In this document: positions 1 to 11,939 of the stretch, one piece after another
Layout of the letters: each line of letters starts with the position of its first letter
Position numbering within the stretch: position 1 is the first letter of the stretch
Assembly (NCBI GenBank): GCA_039566865.1
Contig: CM076943.1
Span: 15,052,001-15,116,000 of the forward strand
Direction: 5' to 3'
Length of the DNA: 64,000 nucleotides
From: Aurelia coerulea
Lineage: Eukaryota > Cnidaria > Scyphozoa > Semaeostomeae > Ulmaridae
Translations under genes and position numbers: made by a program
Notes under the pieces: model-generated
What the model was told of the DNA's origin: nothing
The model's database searches: none
What the model saw: only the letters and a program-made list of their open reading frames with translations

Positions 1-452
1 TGATTTGATATGGAAGAATTGAAGGTATTTCATTGCTCTTATCCCAGGACTGCGGAAGCGATACGGAGTAACTGGATTGAAAAGCATTCATCGTCAAACA
101 GCCTAAATACAAAAGTCTGACAAAGAACGCAGCACCGAGGAAAACATGATATTTTCATTCCTGTTACCGTTGAAACTACAATGTTGATTCTTGTTACTTC
201 AACTCAATTCCACTGTTCTTTGCAACACCTTCAAAACTCGTTTGTTCTTCCTCAGCCTCAAAAATCCCTCTCTACAGAACGATATGTTTATTGCTCAAAA
301 TCACGCACCTCACTAACCAAGGCACGTGATTTACCGCGCGCCACTAAAATAGCTTACGGCCAGGTCTGATGTGCACACTAATTACTCCTGGTGTACTTTT
401 ATATATGTTCATCATGTTTCAAAACATTGACTATTTTGTCTCTTGGAAACAG
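1..452. other. Intron of the OTUD4-like gene
   Basis: Sequence upstream of the first exon in the window. No exon matching the preceding part of the OTU domain is visible, so it is taken as intron running off the left edge. Short reading frames here show no recognisable protein. Confidence 0.6.
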
Positions 453-499
453 GAATGGGCTGGCCAAGTTGAAATAACAGCACTCTCAATGCTTTACAA
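453..499 (+). CDS. OTUD4: OTUD4-like, OTU domain exon a
   Basis: Translates to EWAGQVEITALSMLY plus two bases of the next codon. It matches the conserved EWVGQVEISALS segment of OTUD4-type OTU domains, a surface helix between the catalytic Cys and His halves. The acceptor AG is at 451-452 and the donor GTATGT begins at 500. It starts in phase 0 and ends with AA, which is completed by G at 960. Confidence 0.9.
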
Positions 500-959
500 G
501 TATGTATTACTTTTCTTATTCCTATCAAACTGTACATCCCGATGGTTGCTCTCAAAAGTTTTGATATTGTCTGAATTTTGATGTTGATGCTAATTACGTT
601 TAATTTAACTTATTAAGCCATTACAACAAATACATTTATGTATTTTTGTTCGATTATGCTAGCTATACACCATTTGCAACAAAAAATGTGTGCACCTTTG
701 ACAGCTCATGGTAAATTGTAGGCTGGGAAGATTTTCTTGATTGATGATTTGATGTCATTTGAATTCCAAATTATATATTAATTACTTGCAAAGTATTTGC
801 AAGAGAACAGAAAAAGTTATCCCTGAAAGAGCCCTGATCCATTTACAAATTTTAACATATGAGCACAGCTTAATGAAACATGTTTTATTTAAAGTTTGGA
901 AAAACACAATTATCCCAAAACTTAAGATCGGTATCAACTAGAACTAATTTTTTCCAAAG
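500..959 (+). other. Intron a-b
   Basis: GT-AG intron of 460 bp, AT-rich. I see no mobile element or other structure in it. Confidence 0.7.
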
Positions 960-1032
960 GCATGACATTGTCGTTTATCAAGAGATTAATCAACCTCCAC
1001 GATGTGTTACAGACAATGGTTTTAAAGACAAG
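960..1032 (+). CDS. OTUD4: OTUD4-like, OTU domain exon b
   Basis: Encodes HDIVVYQEINQPPR and then CVTDNGFKDK, equivalent to the OTUD4 strand where KDFIIYREPN is followed by a V-T-N-F segment. The acceptor ends at 959 and the donor GTATGT starts at 1033. It completes a split Lys codon and ends in phase 0. Confidence 0.9.
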
Positions 1033-1409
1033 GTATGTGATGTTATTTTCAATCAACATTTTATACAAACTTTTATTCTAGTTACTCGTCTGTCCACTGA
1101 TTTCTTGACACTATGATCTGCCGCAGGATCCTAAATTTGCGGAAAATATTATTTTTTCAAAGGGATTAGTTGATAAATTCTGTATTCTGCAACTCAAAAT
1201 CGAAAATCCAAAAATGCTTGTAATTGGAATTTAACAGCAATGGCACCTTAAGAACTTGGCTCCACTCCTTCCTGAAATTATGGTGTCTTTCTACAGTACA
1301 GGCCTTGTGCACATGACAAGAATTATTGAGTGAGGAAATATCCACACAAACTGTAATCTTAGACAATTAATCCTGTCTCATGCTGGAAGTTCTTACCTTT
1401 GTTTCTTAG
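1033..1409 (+). other. Intron b-c
   Basis: GT-AG intron of 377 bp with no recognised element. Confidence 0.7.
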
Positions 1410-1491
1410 ATTCTACTCTGTTTCTCAAATGGCAACCACTATGATTGTGTCTTTCCTTATACCTTCAAAGAAAATGCTGCATTACAACAGT
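1410..1491 (+). CDS. OTUD4: OTUD4-like, OTU catalytic-His exon c
   Basis: Reads ILLCFSNGNHYDCVFPYTFK and then ENAALQQ. SNGNHYD holds the catalytic histidine of OTU cysteine proteases, and OTUD4 has LCFSNGNHYDIVYP at this place. The acceptor is at 1408-1409 and the donor GTAAGT starts at 1492. The exon ends with one base (T) that with CA at 2537 gives the Ser seen in the family. Confidence 0.92.
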
Positions 1492-2536
1492 GTAAGTATT
1501 TTGCTTTCATATGATCAAATAAGCTTTGTGCAGACTAACCAAAAACTTTATCATAAATGAGTCAGAACAAACTATGCTTGTTTAGTGAAAAGTGTGACTT
1601 GATACAATGGTTATACTTTCACTTTTGCTACCGGTACAGATACCCAAACCTATAAGGCCCAAAAATGGGGTTTTCTGAACTTATGTGCCATGAAACTATT
1701 TATCAGTGCTTGGACAAATGTTCCTTTGACCTATACTTTAGAAAAGGTCATACCTTTGAGCAATATTCTCTTCATTTGAGGACCCAAAAGATAACTAAAT
1801 TTCCTTGCATCTGCAAGATTTTTAATGTTTCAGCAGCTGAATCGAACATATGCCTTTGTGCAGTTTTGCTGGGAATTTGAAGAAGAGCTAGACAATCATA
1901 GAAAATTGATTGAAATCCTGCTTCTGACCAGACGTCTAGAATCAGCTGCTGATTAAGATTTTGTCACTCTTTTCCAGGCATAGGAATCAATCTGTTAAGA
2001 ACATCGCATGATTGGTTGATGCATCTTTAATTTGATTTATTGCTTTGAAAGGAACTTTGGGTACTTTGTTATAAATGTTCCTTGGCAATCTTTGATGTCA
2101 TGATTACTTTCAGAATTTATTACTGTGTCTTCTTGGTTTCAAAAAGTTTTACAGTTGTGGCATCATCAATTGGCTCAATCATAAACCACAAAAGCTACAT
2201 ATTTCTGCTTACTGCCACATTATAAACCCTCATAAACTATGGTTTGCTTGAAGATTGTACCGTTTTTCCTCCATTAATTTAGGGTTCACAACAATTTTAA
2301 TTCTTTTCAAAGTTTTCATGAATTCTTTCAATAAAAAAGAAAATACAAAATAATCATGATAACCAAAGATTGCCCATGAGTACTTATAACAAAATACCTG
2401 AAGTTCCTTTCAAGCCATTAAATCAAGCAACAAAAGAGGCATCAACCAATCATCACACAGCGTTTTTTAAAGATTTCCTATGCTCACTTTTTAAAGCAAT
2501 CATTTGTTGGTGGTGACCTTCTCTTTACGATTGTAG
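1492..2536 (+). other. Intron c-d
   Basis: GT-AG intron of 1,045 bp. It is largely filled by an inverted-repeat element (2009-2452, listed separately). The first ~500 bp show nothing. Confidence 0.65.
2009..2452. mobile_element. Inverted-repeat element (MITE), family A copy 1
   Basis: The arms 2009-2085 and about 2375-2452 are reverse complements with mismatches. Both carry GATTGGTTGATGC at the outer end and CTTGAAAGGAACTT (CTTTGAAAGGAACTT on the left arm) inside. No open frame. The interior motif around AAAAGCTACA and CTGCTTACTGCCAC recurs at 11.6 kb, so this belongs with the element at 11428-11939. No clear TSD. Confidence 0.6.
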
Positions 2537-2665
2537 CAATATTGTATGACCACCTGTACAAGAAGGTTTTGCCAGAATGCCAGAGAAGGGATGAGAAGAA
2601 GCAAAAAGCTGGAATCAAAAGTGGTGATGTGTCCACCAACAGCAATTGCTTGCTTGGAAATAAAG
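2537..2665 (+). CDS. OTUD4: OTUD4-like, exon d
   Basis: Begins SILYDHLYKKVL (Ser split over the intron), corresponding to SLLYELLYEKVF just after the OTU domain of OTUD4, then a basic, probably disordered stretch ending in LLGNK. The acceptor is at 2535-2536 and the donor GTAATG starts at 2666. It ends with one base, G. Confidence 0.88.
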
Positions 2666-3698
2666 GTAATGACTGCCCCAACTTTATAACATGGTATCAA
2701 GAAATAGATACATCCCTTTGGAGACAGGCCTTATGCAGTTTCCGTTACCCACATTTCGTTCACCCTTTGTGGGGTGATTGGCTGAGCAGCTTATACAATA
2801 TCCGTCAGGTGACTAAAGTTAAACTCGGTCCAATGAGGTCAAACTCCGGATGTGTGACCTCGGAGGCTTGACCTTGCAACTCTTCTCGCTGTCCTTCGGA
2901 AGTGACGTTAAACTAGGAGTCCCATACCTGGATGCGGCATGCATACTGGGCTTAATTTAGCTTTAAGTAGCTAGAAATGCTTCCTGCCCACTCAAAATAA
3001 ATTACTGAAAAAAGCAGGCCTGAAGATGCATTTGCATGTGCCAAAAGCCACAATTTTGAGTCTTAGCTTCCTGCAACAGATTCTGAAATAAGGCAACACT
3101 TGATTTATGGTTTCAAAAAGCTTATATAATTAGACACTTCCTTGAATTATGACACCATTTTTTGCGGTTTCTGCTCTGTCACCTTTTGCTATTCTGAAAA
3201 GAGTTTAGATTGAGTGATGTTTTTGTGGATTTGTATAGAAAGCGTTTGATTGAGTGGCGTCATAGCTTCCACTTTTGTTCACATTCAAAAATTTATAAAA
3301 AATGAATAAAAATATCTTTAGATTCAGACTCTAGTAGGATAACTACAGGTTCTGTTGCCTACTTCCTTGATTTCTGCTTTCTGATTTTTATTGGGTCCGT
3401 TTTCATTTAGGCATATAAAATGTTGCTTTCAATTGTGGTCCATCTTTTTTTATATTAAACATTTTACAAGGCGATTCTGCCACTGGAATTAATGGAGGCA
3501 TAAATTATGAGAAAATTCCATACATCCACCTTCCTCTTCCCTCAAACCTTCTCAAGATTAGACAAGTTTAAAATGTTTGCTTTGTTTCCGTTGGACTTGA
3601 ATTGTTTGCTTTAGTTGCCTTGCGGACCAATAAGGGACAAGCCACAAAACTACCAGGTGTCCCAGGTACTCCCATTTAAATAGCCATCAAACTCGATT

Positions 3699-4112
3699 GC
3701 CGTAAAAGCTCTATTAGGCCCCCAGGGGGCTTATTTAGTTTCAGACACTCCAAAGGGGGCTTAAAAGAGAGGGGGCTCATTAGAAAGGGGGCTTATTCAC
3801 TAACTCAAGTGACAAGGATATATATAGAAGCCTTTCAGTTCTTTTACTCTACGTTTTGCGGCTTCAGCATACAATTTTACAAGTGAGATATATAAATTTG
3901 ACACAGTTTTATCCCAAAGCACCTCAAAATGAACATGCAAACTTGTTTAGCTAAATGAATGAATCTTTGATCTTTGGTGTGATAGATCTTTGGTAGCTTC
4001 TGGATGCATTATAAGTGGGGGGGGGGGCTTATTAAACATTTTGACTCAGAGGGGAGGGGCTAATTAGAAAGGGGGCTTAATAGAGAGGGGACTAAATAGA
4101 GCTTTTATGGTA
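3699..4112. mobile_element. GGGGGCTTAATAGAG-type inverted-repeat element, copy 1
   Basis: The ends read GCCGTAAAAGCTCTATTA and, inverted, TAAATAGAGCTTTTATGGT. Subterminal tracts repeat AGGGGGCTTA-type units on the same strand at both ends, with a run of G near 4017-4027. Related copies lie at 50065-50709 and 56603-56892. No coding capacity. Confidence 0.6.
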
Positions 4113-4792
4113 TCAACTTTCTTGTGATATATTTTGTCACTGATCTGAAGACATTTAAAGATAATGAAATATTTGTTTTCCTTTCTTAACGGGTATGAAA
4201 TGACAGGTTAAAAACACTAATTCTGAGCTTTGCTCTTTATCTTTAAATCTTGTTCAAGGGTCATTATTTGAAGATTTTTCATCTCCCTTCACGTCTACAA
4301 GGATAGGCTAGAATCTTAAAGGGTTTGTGTAAGGTTGTAAGCTTGCATTTGCAAAGAGCAAAACATTTAAAAATAGCCTATTTAAATCGATGTCCCACAC
4401 GTGATGTGAACAGTTGATAGCCAAAGAAACAATGCTGTGTGAGAGTTTTGCTTTGTTCTATTTATAGAGAGGCCTATATAGCATAGCACATTCCCTTTGA
4501 TATACACAAAGAGATTAATCTGGTAATGATGGGTGCTTTTTCAATATGCTTCAAAACCAGGCAGCCCTTAAAAGATCTAAGTTTGCTAATTTTAAAACTA
4601 CTCACAAGATCAGCTTTACCTGGGAAAATAATTTGGTCCTTGATCTATTTGCCAAGCCAATGGAAGAAATTTAACAATCGGCGGGCAATCAAATTTTAGT
4701 CATTTTTCAAACAGGAGAATTTTGGGACATCGGGTAGTTACCATGTGCACCAGGTTGTTGAAAGATTTGAAGCCTTTGCTACAGTGGAATAC

Positions 4793-5468
4793 AAGACTGA
4801 TTACAGTGAGTCGCAGTTATCGCTCACCAAAACGAGACTACATCATGCCAAACCGAGACCGCTCAAACTGGGACTCATAACCAAACTGCAAAAAAATCCG
4901 CCTGCTTGATCCTAGTTTTGGGAGGACCAATCACCTTGCATGAAGCGAAATGCACAAATATGATTGGTTTGTCCTTGCAGTCTGTTTGAAAAGAGGCCGG
5001 TCTGTTATTTCAACTTGAACGTAAACAATAGCTGCCATTCCATCCCACAGGAAAAAAAATACTACGGAGATTTGGGTATCGAATCGTAAGCATAGAAGCA
5101 ATTCACATAGCCTTTTTCATATTCACTTTTCCTTTTTATTGAACTTAGCACACTGTGTGCTGAATTCAATGCAAGTGAAAATGAAGGAGGCGAATAAGGG
5201 CATGGGAATTGCATCTATATTTACAATTTGAAATCCAAATCTCCGTAGTAAACATTGTTTCCTCTGGGGGGCCTATCCAGCGCAAAACATAGATCATGGC
5301 GGCAGACCATTCGCTTTACGTTTGCATTGATGTATTATGCGGAATATAGATTTCTAAACAGAGGCTCCCCCGAATAGCCCGTAAATTTCACTGTTTGTTT
5401 AGGAGTGGTAGTTATTGCAGGGTATATCAGTCTGGCGGAGGAGCGAAACTACAACTTGCAATCAGTCT
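4793..5468. mobile_element. MULE-like non-autonomous element with 10-bp TSD
   Basis: The 10-bp direct repeat AGTGGAATAC occurs at 4783-4792 and 5469-5478. The element starts AAGACTGATTACAG and ends with CAATCAGTCT, an inverted terminus. An internal inverted pair (TACTACGGAGATTTGG near 5060 and CCAAATCTCCGTAGTA near 5235) marks a second, nested palindrome. The 10-bp TSD fits the Mutator-like superfamily; the assignment is inference. Confidence 0.6.
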
Positions 5469-5546
5469 AGTGGAATACTACCGTTGAAGATAGACAATAG
5501 TGCCATTATTCAACATTGTCTTTAGATATATTTTTATCAATTGTAG

Positions 5547-5654
5547 GAAGAGAAGATATGGCTGCATCCAATCTAATGTGGGAAATTAAACGTTCTCTCG
5601 ATCCCTCATGTTATCGAAATGTGGCCCTTGAAGTCTGGGAACAATCTAAACAAG
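5547..5654 (+). CDS. OTUD4: OTUD4-like, exon e
   Basis: Encodes a segment ending KRSLDPSCYRNVALEVWEQS followed by KQ. It aligns with the OTUD4 block SLNPAVYRNVEYEIWLKSKQ that links the OTU and Tudor-like domains. The acceptor is at 5545-5546 and the donor GTTAGT starts at 5655. A Met at 5558 is internal, not a start, because the frame continues from exon d. Confidence 0.9.
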
Positions 5655-5835
5655 GTTAGTAGTGGGATTGCCTTGCTACAAGTCTTCGTTTGCTTTCTAT
5701 TTGTATTGTCATGGTGTGTTGCTTGTACCACGCCGTAGGTGCAACAAGCCCGCAGCATGACTCCTTTATTTAGTTAGCTCCGCCTCTCTGAGACACTCTA
5801 TTACTACGCTTGTGACAAGAGCCATTTGGTTTGCT

Positions 5836-7257
5836 GTACGGGATGTCCCAAAAGAAATTTCAGACGTTTGAAAGATCGCCATACCAATAGTACTGGATGG
5901 ATTTGAATGAATTGAGTTTTAGTTGATGGCAGAAAGACTACAATATTTTTGTGATTTTTCTTGTGGTTTTATGAGTTCTGAAGATATTGGTAAATTTGAC
6001 CTAACGAATATCCCATGTTTGCAAAATGACTGAAATAGGACCTTAAAACGCTTGATAAAATCATAAAGCCTCTAAAGAGTCGTAAAGAATTAAAAACTAC
6101 AGTTTTTCACAGGCATCGGATGTTATCTGCACATTTATTATTTTGTAATCAAAAGTCTTTTGTATTGCTTAAAAAGTCATTTTCTATGTCTATTGAAAGA
6201 GATTAGAGGCACACTGTCGTGGCGCTGATTGGGTGAATGAGACAATAATAAAGAACAGAACAAAGCAAGCTTCAGTAATTTCGCTTTTCCTCTGAAATTC
6301 ATGACGGGGATAACGATCTGATTCCGTTTATTCTCGAGACAAAGTATGATCCAAAGAGCATAAAGACTTGGTAATTCAGAGGCCATGTCTTTGTTGGTGA
6401 TTTCAACATTACGACTAGCCAATCACAGCCTAGCCTGCGTGCAGACTCTGTCAGAAAAATTGAAAAGAGGGAAAAAGTAGAGTCTGCGCAGCTGAGCCAC
6501 TTTTCTTGTTCAATGACATCAGTATTTTTTTAACTACTGTCCCTTTCGATGAATGAAAATAAGATCGATAAAGATCTCTATTGGATATTCCAGAAATCTG
6601 TGCTAATTATCTTTATCAAATGTAATCAGGGTCACAGAGACTCAGTGATGCATGAATTTAGCTGCAGCGTAAATAAGGTAAATAAAGCAGTAACCAAGGT
6701 CAGAACAATAGGGGACAGATTGCTTTTAATCTCATCTGTAGAATCATTGCATTCATAATTTCAATGCTTTGTCAAACGTTTCCTGATTCCAGATATACAA
6801 CGTTGTCAAAACTAACGAAGACGATTGAATTTCCCAAAACCAATCAAATTTGGTACCTTGATTCCTGGGAAAGTGGATCGGTTGCGCAGACTCTACTTTT
6901 CTCTCTCGTTCCTGTCCTATCCTGTCCAAGAGTAATCACAGCAGGCCAATCACAGCCACGACAGTGTGCCTTTAAATGCCCTTGTGTCTTGTTGTGAGTA
7001 ATGTGTCTTGTTGTGAGTAAGAGATTTCTTAGGATTTGATTGAGTGTTTCGGGCCCTTTTCAACCATTTCGTAACAAACGAATTTTCATAGAGTCGAATT
7101 TACCTATGTTTTCTTTGCTAAAAAAAATGAAAAATAAATTACAAAAATATTTCAGTCTTTCTGCTATCAGGCAAAATTTAATTCATTCAAATCCATCCAG
7201 TACTTTGGGTATTACGATCTTTCAAACGCCTGAACTTCTTTTGGCGTGTCCTACGAC
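5836..7257. mobile_element. 1.4-kb inverted-repeat element
   Basis: Arms of roughly 120 bp (5836-5965 and about 7135-7257) are reverse complements with scattered differences. Matching blocks include GTTTGAAAGATCG and TACTGGATGGATTTGAATGA. No transposase frame is present. A second inverted-repeat unit (6208-6970) lies inside. Confidence 0.6.
6208..6970. mobile_element. Nested inverted-repeat element
   Basis: The termini GGCACACTGTCGTGGC (6208) and GCCACGACAGTGTGCC (ending 6970) are an exact 16-bp inverted pair. A second inverted pair lies inside (TAGAGTCTGCGCAG near 6480 and TGCGCAGACTCTA near 6884). It lies wholly inside the 5836-7257 element, so it is either a later insertion or part of a compound element. 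Confidence 0.5.
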
Positions 7258-7471
7258 TTGCCACCATGGATACAACACGTTGGAGCATACATTCTCACGA
7301 TGAACACTGTAATTAAAGTTGTTGTGTAAAATCCTCTAATATGAATTTGGTCTCAAAGCTTCCTTCTCTTCCATTTTTACCGCCAATTGGCCGTCTGGAT
7401 CATTTTATCTCATATTGCGTATCAGCTGAATAAGTGAAAGTGAATCAGCTGAGCCAGAAGGTGCGGTCTGC

Positions 7472-8012
7472 CAGATGCCCCAGAAAAAAGGTATACAGAT
7501 TTGGCTGGGTACAGGGATGAGAATTGAACTTCAATCAACGGCTAATCAATTTCAAAATCTTCCTCAATAGTTAGCTTGAACATAGATATCTCATTTGTTG
7601 ATATTAGTGCTTGGTGTGTTGAAACATTGATGTTAAAAGCGCACATTTGCTGTCACCTCTAAACCAAAGCTTTGGTGTTTTGGCCTAAGCAACTGCTTGA
7701 AGCACTGTGAATGAACAACAATATCCTTGATAAAATTTGAGCAAAACTTAGTCAGATTATATTCCGTTCGCTAGAAGTCACGTATAGTGCCGTTTTCTCA
7801 TTTTTCTTTAATTTTAGTTTTGAAGTCCGATGTGCGTCCAGAATTTGCATAGGCCAAATGGCTAGAGCTCTGATTTCGACGTGGAGGCAAATTTGAACTT
7901 TCGAGATTGATATTTCAACTATCAAAGCACCTATATCAACAAACTGAGATATCTATGTTCAAGTTAACTATCAAGGAAACCAAACCTGTGTAATTTTTTT
8001 CTGGGACACCTG
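7472..8012. mobile_element. TGTCCCAGAA-type inverted-repeat element, copy 1
   Basis: The ends read CAGATGCCCCAGAAAAAAGG and, inverted, TTTTCTGGGACACCTG. The arms share the block ATAGATATCTCA-TTTGTTGATAT. The same family recurs at 17245-17852 with TGTCCCAAAA ends. No open frame. Confidence 0.6.
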
Positions 8013-8185
8013 ATGTAATTTTACAAAGAACCTTCACCCGCCATTAGCCTTTCTTAGCTTCGCTTTCTTTGTCCACGCGACGGCTGATCAAAACAACAGG
8101 CTGTTTTTATAAGTTATGAGATCTAATCGTTTGTCTCAGGCTATTCTTTTTAAACACTCTTTTGTCTTATTCTTTGTTTAAACAG

Positions 8186-10522
8186 AACAAACAAAAATGG
8201 ACAAAGCATTAGCAACAAGACTGCAATTCAAAATAGGAGAATACTGTTATTTTCATATGAAAGGCTCAGATACGCCAAACGAGAAGCTGAACGCTCGCAT
8301 AGATGATTATCTTCCAGACCAAGAGACATATCTTGTTTTCGTACCAGATCATAAGGATAGCTACTATGTACCAGTGGACTGCCTGAGTCCAATTCTATCC
8401 AATTCTGAAAAACCTGATCAGATATCTTATAACGAACTTCCGGGCTATTATCGAAAAACAGAGGACCCTCCAAAAGATAACATGGGGAATTTCCAGTATC
8501 CAAAGAAGAGACAAAAGGGAGGAAATATAAGGGGTGGTAGAGATGATGACTTTAGAAGTAGGAGATTCGATAATCGTAACAATCAGAGGTATGAAAACCG
8601 GACTGAAGGTAGATTTGAAGGGGGGAATGACGGATCAGGATACCAACGACGAGACCGGAGAGACAGAAGAGGAGGTGGTGGCAACAGAGGGGGGAGGAAT
8701 GATAGAAATGATAGGAAGGATTCAGAAAAGACATGGAAGCCAAATGAAAGGGGTAACAGGAAGCAAGATGCATCAAGAGTTTTGTCACCAACTACAGATC
8801 CTGATCCACAAGATGTGAAGGTGTCGGGGAGTGATGTTGTTGTTGCTAAGAAAGTTGAAGATCAAGATGAAGTCACTTCTCCCTCTGAAGGAGCTATTAA
8901 CCCCGAATTTCCTACTCTTAAGCCACAAGAAAAGGAAAAGACAGCTAAGCAAGATGAAAGTCCTGCAGCATTTTGGCAACGAATGCGTAAGCCAATTGCT
9001 GCCGGTTGTGAGGATGCAAAGCCACAATCTCCAAGAAGCAGTACGCATATTGCAGAAAAAGAGATTAATAGTAAAAACGATGCAGCGCCTGACAATAAGC
9101 CTTCCAATACACCACGAGATAAAGCTATTGATAAAGCTAAAGGGGTAAACACTCAAGGGCCTACAGAAAGTTCAAAAAATATTACTGCAAAGAATGAGGT
9201 AAAACAGGAGGGCGTTGCTCCAGCCAACGAAACAAGTAAAGCATCTGAAAGCAATATCTCTGCTGCTAAAGAGCCAGTTACTAGAAAACTGACAAGGCTT
9301 GCTCTAGATGAATCGGATACAAAGAACATAGTTGAACCTACTGATATCAACAGTGAAAGAGCCATCCAAGAAATTTCAAAAGCAGACAAAAAGGAAGTTT
9401 CAGAGGACTTGAAAGCCGTTCCTTCAAAGCCTCAAACTTCAGGCCCTTCAGCTCTCGGTGATGCTATACCAAAAGAGATTTCCAGTCCGTTAAATGAAGA
9501 GAATGCAGATGAAATGAGAAAGGATTTTGTATTCACTGACCACACTTGCAATGATGGTGTGCCAACAGCATTTAGTGACTCACGATTATCAAATGAGCAC
9601 CAACACGGACTCTTGATGGGAAATAATGATAAAGCTCCTGAGGACGTGGTTGGCAATTCACCGATTGCCATACAAGAGCAAGCAGATCTCAATACGTTTG
9701 GAAGAGTGCCACAAGGAGCAAAGGGCGCTGCTACTACTACGGAGAACCAATCTTCTTCAGAAAATACCTGTAATAAAGCATTGCAAGGTCATCAAACAAC
9801 TTCATTTCCTGATCATATGGTGTCCTTTCCAAGTGGCTTTGATGCCCCTACGGATACAGAATGTGCAGACTCAACCGACAATGTAGGGAACAGTAGCCCG
9901 ATAACCTTCATGAGCCAATCTGATATATCTACTGAATCTTTAGAAGGGATTGATGATGCAAGTAGCTCCAATGCTGCTGGTGAAATTCTCGCTAAAACGC
10001 AAGCACATGTTGAACAAGCATTCACACCAAGTCAAATAATAACCGCAGAGCCTGCTGAAACAAAAGCTGAACAAAAGAGTGAGCAACGTATTCGAATATT
10101 AACAAAAGGAAACAAAGATGAGTTCGATTACTTGAATACAAACAATGAAAGCAATGCCACTGTAGACATTCCATTGAGTTCTGTGTCCCGCGAGAGAAGC
10201 CCAGAACCTGAGGGAGGCAGAAAAGGACAGTCGAAGAAAGTGAGTTTCGGTGATGTGACAGAAATATCTCAGACTGCTAGTTCTGAAGTGTATACAGAAC
10301 CTAATACTGTGATGTCAGAAATGATGCCAAATTCTTACGTTGATACAAATGGTGAAACAAGCGATGAAATGTATTATGATGAGAGTGGCAATTTCAATCC
10401 TGCAATAGGAATGCACGCACCAGTCTTACCAATGATGATGCACCCAATGGTTGCTGGGAATGAACAAATACAAATCCCACAAACCTTTTCGATGGATCCT
10501 GAAGGCAAAGATCTACCCAATC
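8186..10522 (+). CDS. OTUD4: OTUD4-like, Tudor-like and disordered RGG exon f
   Basis: This 779-codon exon is most of the gene. It completes the Glu of SKQEQ and opens with ATRLQFKIGEYCYF, matching the OTUD4 segment AAGLQYEVGDKCQVRL: a Tudor-like barrel spanning roughly the first 65 residues and ending near YYVPVDCLSPI. Then follow an RG/RGG tract (RGGRDDDFRSRR, then RRGGGGNRGGRNDRND; about residues 110-175) typical of RNA-binding proteins, a conserved-looking NPEFPTLKPQE-SPAAFWQRM patch, and some 500 residues rich in Ser, Thr, Glu, Asn and Lys that look disordered. The acceptor is at 8184-8185. The Met at 8197 is internal. The donor GTAAGT at 10523 gives a better model than reading on into the intron, where the frame stops two codons later. 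It ends with one base, completed by AT at 12460. Confidence 0.92.
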
Positions 10523-10563
10523 GTAAGTGAAAGATGTTGTTGGTTTTATCTTCATTAGATCAG

Positions 10564-11229
10564 CAAGGACAGATTTTGTAGCACAATAGTATCAGCTGCT
10601 TTTGATTGACACCGCAATTCAAAGCGATTAGCAACTGCAGGCAAAAGAATTCTCTCAACCCGTGATTCAAGACAAAAAATGCCGCAAAAGTTGCCCTAAG
10701 ACCAGTAGGGCAAACTGTCGCCTCGTACACGTGAAAGACAGTTTTTAAGAGAAGTCATGAGTTTATGACGAAAGAAGAAGGATATATCTTAAGATCTACA
10801 TCGCTGATTTTTTGTTTATTTTGATTCAGAAGCTGAGTAATGATTGTTTCATTTTGTTGTTGTCGTTTATTTATTTCGATTCGATATTTACATTGCCAAC
10901 AATATATACAATATACACAAAGTTAACTGATCTAAATCGAATGAAAACCTAAAATTCATTTAAGCTCTAAATATGCCAGAGTTGTAAATGCCTGAACTGC
11001 TCAGCTTTTGAATCAAATAAACAAAATCCGTGAGGCAGATCTTTAGATATATCCTTCTTCTCTCTCCTTCTTCGCTAACAACTCCTCCCAAAAACCACCA
11101 ATCTTTGCAGCTTTCTTTGTTTTGAATAACTGGTTGAGAGAATTTCTTTTGTCTGCAATCGCTAATCGTTTTGAAGTGTAGTGTCAATCAATAGTAGTTC
11201 ATGCTATTGTCTTACAAAATATGTCCTTG
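10564..11229. mobile_element. 666-bp inverted-repeat element, long arms
   Basis: Arms of about 250 bp run from CAAGGACAGATTTTGTAG (10564) and, inverted, from CTTACAAAATATGTCCTTG (ending 11229). Matching blocks include GATTGACAC, TTCTCTCAACC and GAAGAAGGATATATCT. TTAGATC occurs just outside both ends (10554-10560; about 11234-11240) and may be a TSD. The minus-strand frame 10960-11187 is only one arm translated. Confidence 0.6.
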
Positions 11230-11427
11230 TTGTTTAGATCCTCTTTTAGGAGCTTATTTCTGTATGCCATTACACACGGGTCAACATTTGTTAGCAACGT
11301 GATGCTGACATTGTTCCCTTTTTCTTTTGTTCAAATTGTTTGTTATATTTTCAACCTTGGCTGCAATCAAACTGATATACCAATGCAATCATTAAGTTAA
11401 GTCTTAAATATCAAGGCATGCCTTTCA

Positions 11428-11939
11428 ACATTGGACTCAAATCTTTAAAATGGTCGGTGTAAAATTCTATTACAGTTTTCTTTGAAATAAATGGCTTGGA
11501 AGGAACTTAAAGTTTTTTGCTGTAAATCTGCCGTGGCAATTTATTGATATCTTGATTTAAGTTTCAATATGGCGGCATTTATTAAATTTGGAGGCTATGA
11601 AGTCATCAAATTTCTAAATCCAAAACTATAAAAGCTACAGAGTTCTGCTTGCCACCATATCGTAGACCTTCATAATTATGGTTTTTTGACAGTTATATAA
11701 TGTTTCCTCTATTAGTTTAGGATTTACGATGATTTAAATTTTTTCAAAATTTTCCATGAATTTTTCAAAAGTAATCAAATTTCCGCCATTTTGAAAAAAA
11801 TTAAGATATCACAAAATTTTCCACGGCAGATTTACAGCAAAGTACCACAAGTTCCTTTCATGCCATCCAATTTAAAGAAAACTGCAATAGAATTTTACAC
11901 CGAGCTTTTTAAAGATTTGAAAGATTTGAGCCCTATGCT
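11428..11939. mobile_element. MITE family A copy 2, with TSD
   Basis: ATGCCTTTCA flanks both sides (11418-11427 and 11940-11949), a 9-10 bp TSD. The arms (about 90 bp) share GGTGTAAAATTCTATT-CAG, GGAACTT and GCTGTAAATCTGCCGTGG. Related to 2009-2452 and to 57637-58063, so this family has inserted in introns of both host genes. No protein coding. Confidence 0.7.

Larger units (their letters stand above)
2666..5546 (+). other. Intron d-e
   Basis: GT-AG intron of 2,881 bp. It contains two elements (3699-4112 and 4793-5468). The sequence from 2666 to 3698 and from 4113 to 4782 shows no gene or clear repeat. Confidence 0.65.
5655..8185 (+). other. Intron e-f
   Basis: GT-AG intron of 2,531 bp, mostly occupied by inverted-repeat elements at 5836-7257 (with 6208-6970 inside it) and 7472-8012. 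The remaining pieces are short and featureless. Confidence 0.6.

Noticed and set aside
8228..10025. Several long frames on the minus strand and in other plus frames over the big OTUD4-like exon
   Set aside because: They are shadows of the real coding frame; composition and homology support only the 8186-10522 frame.
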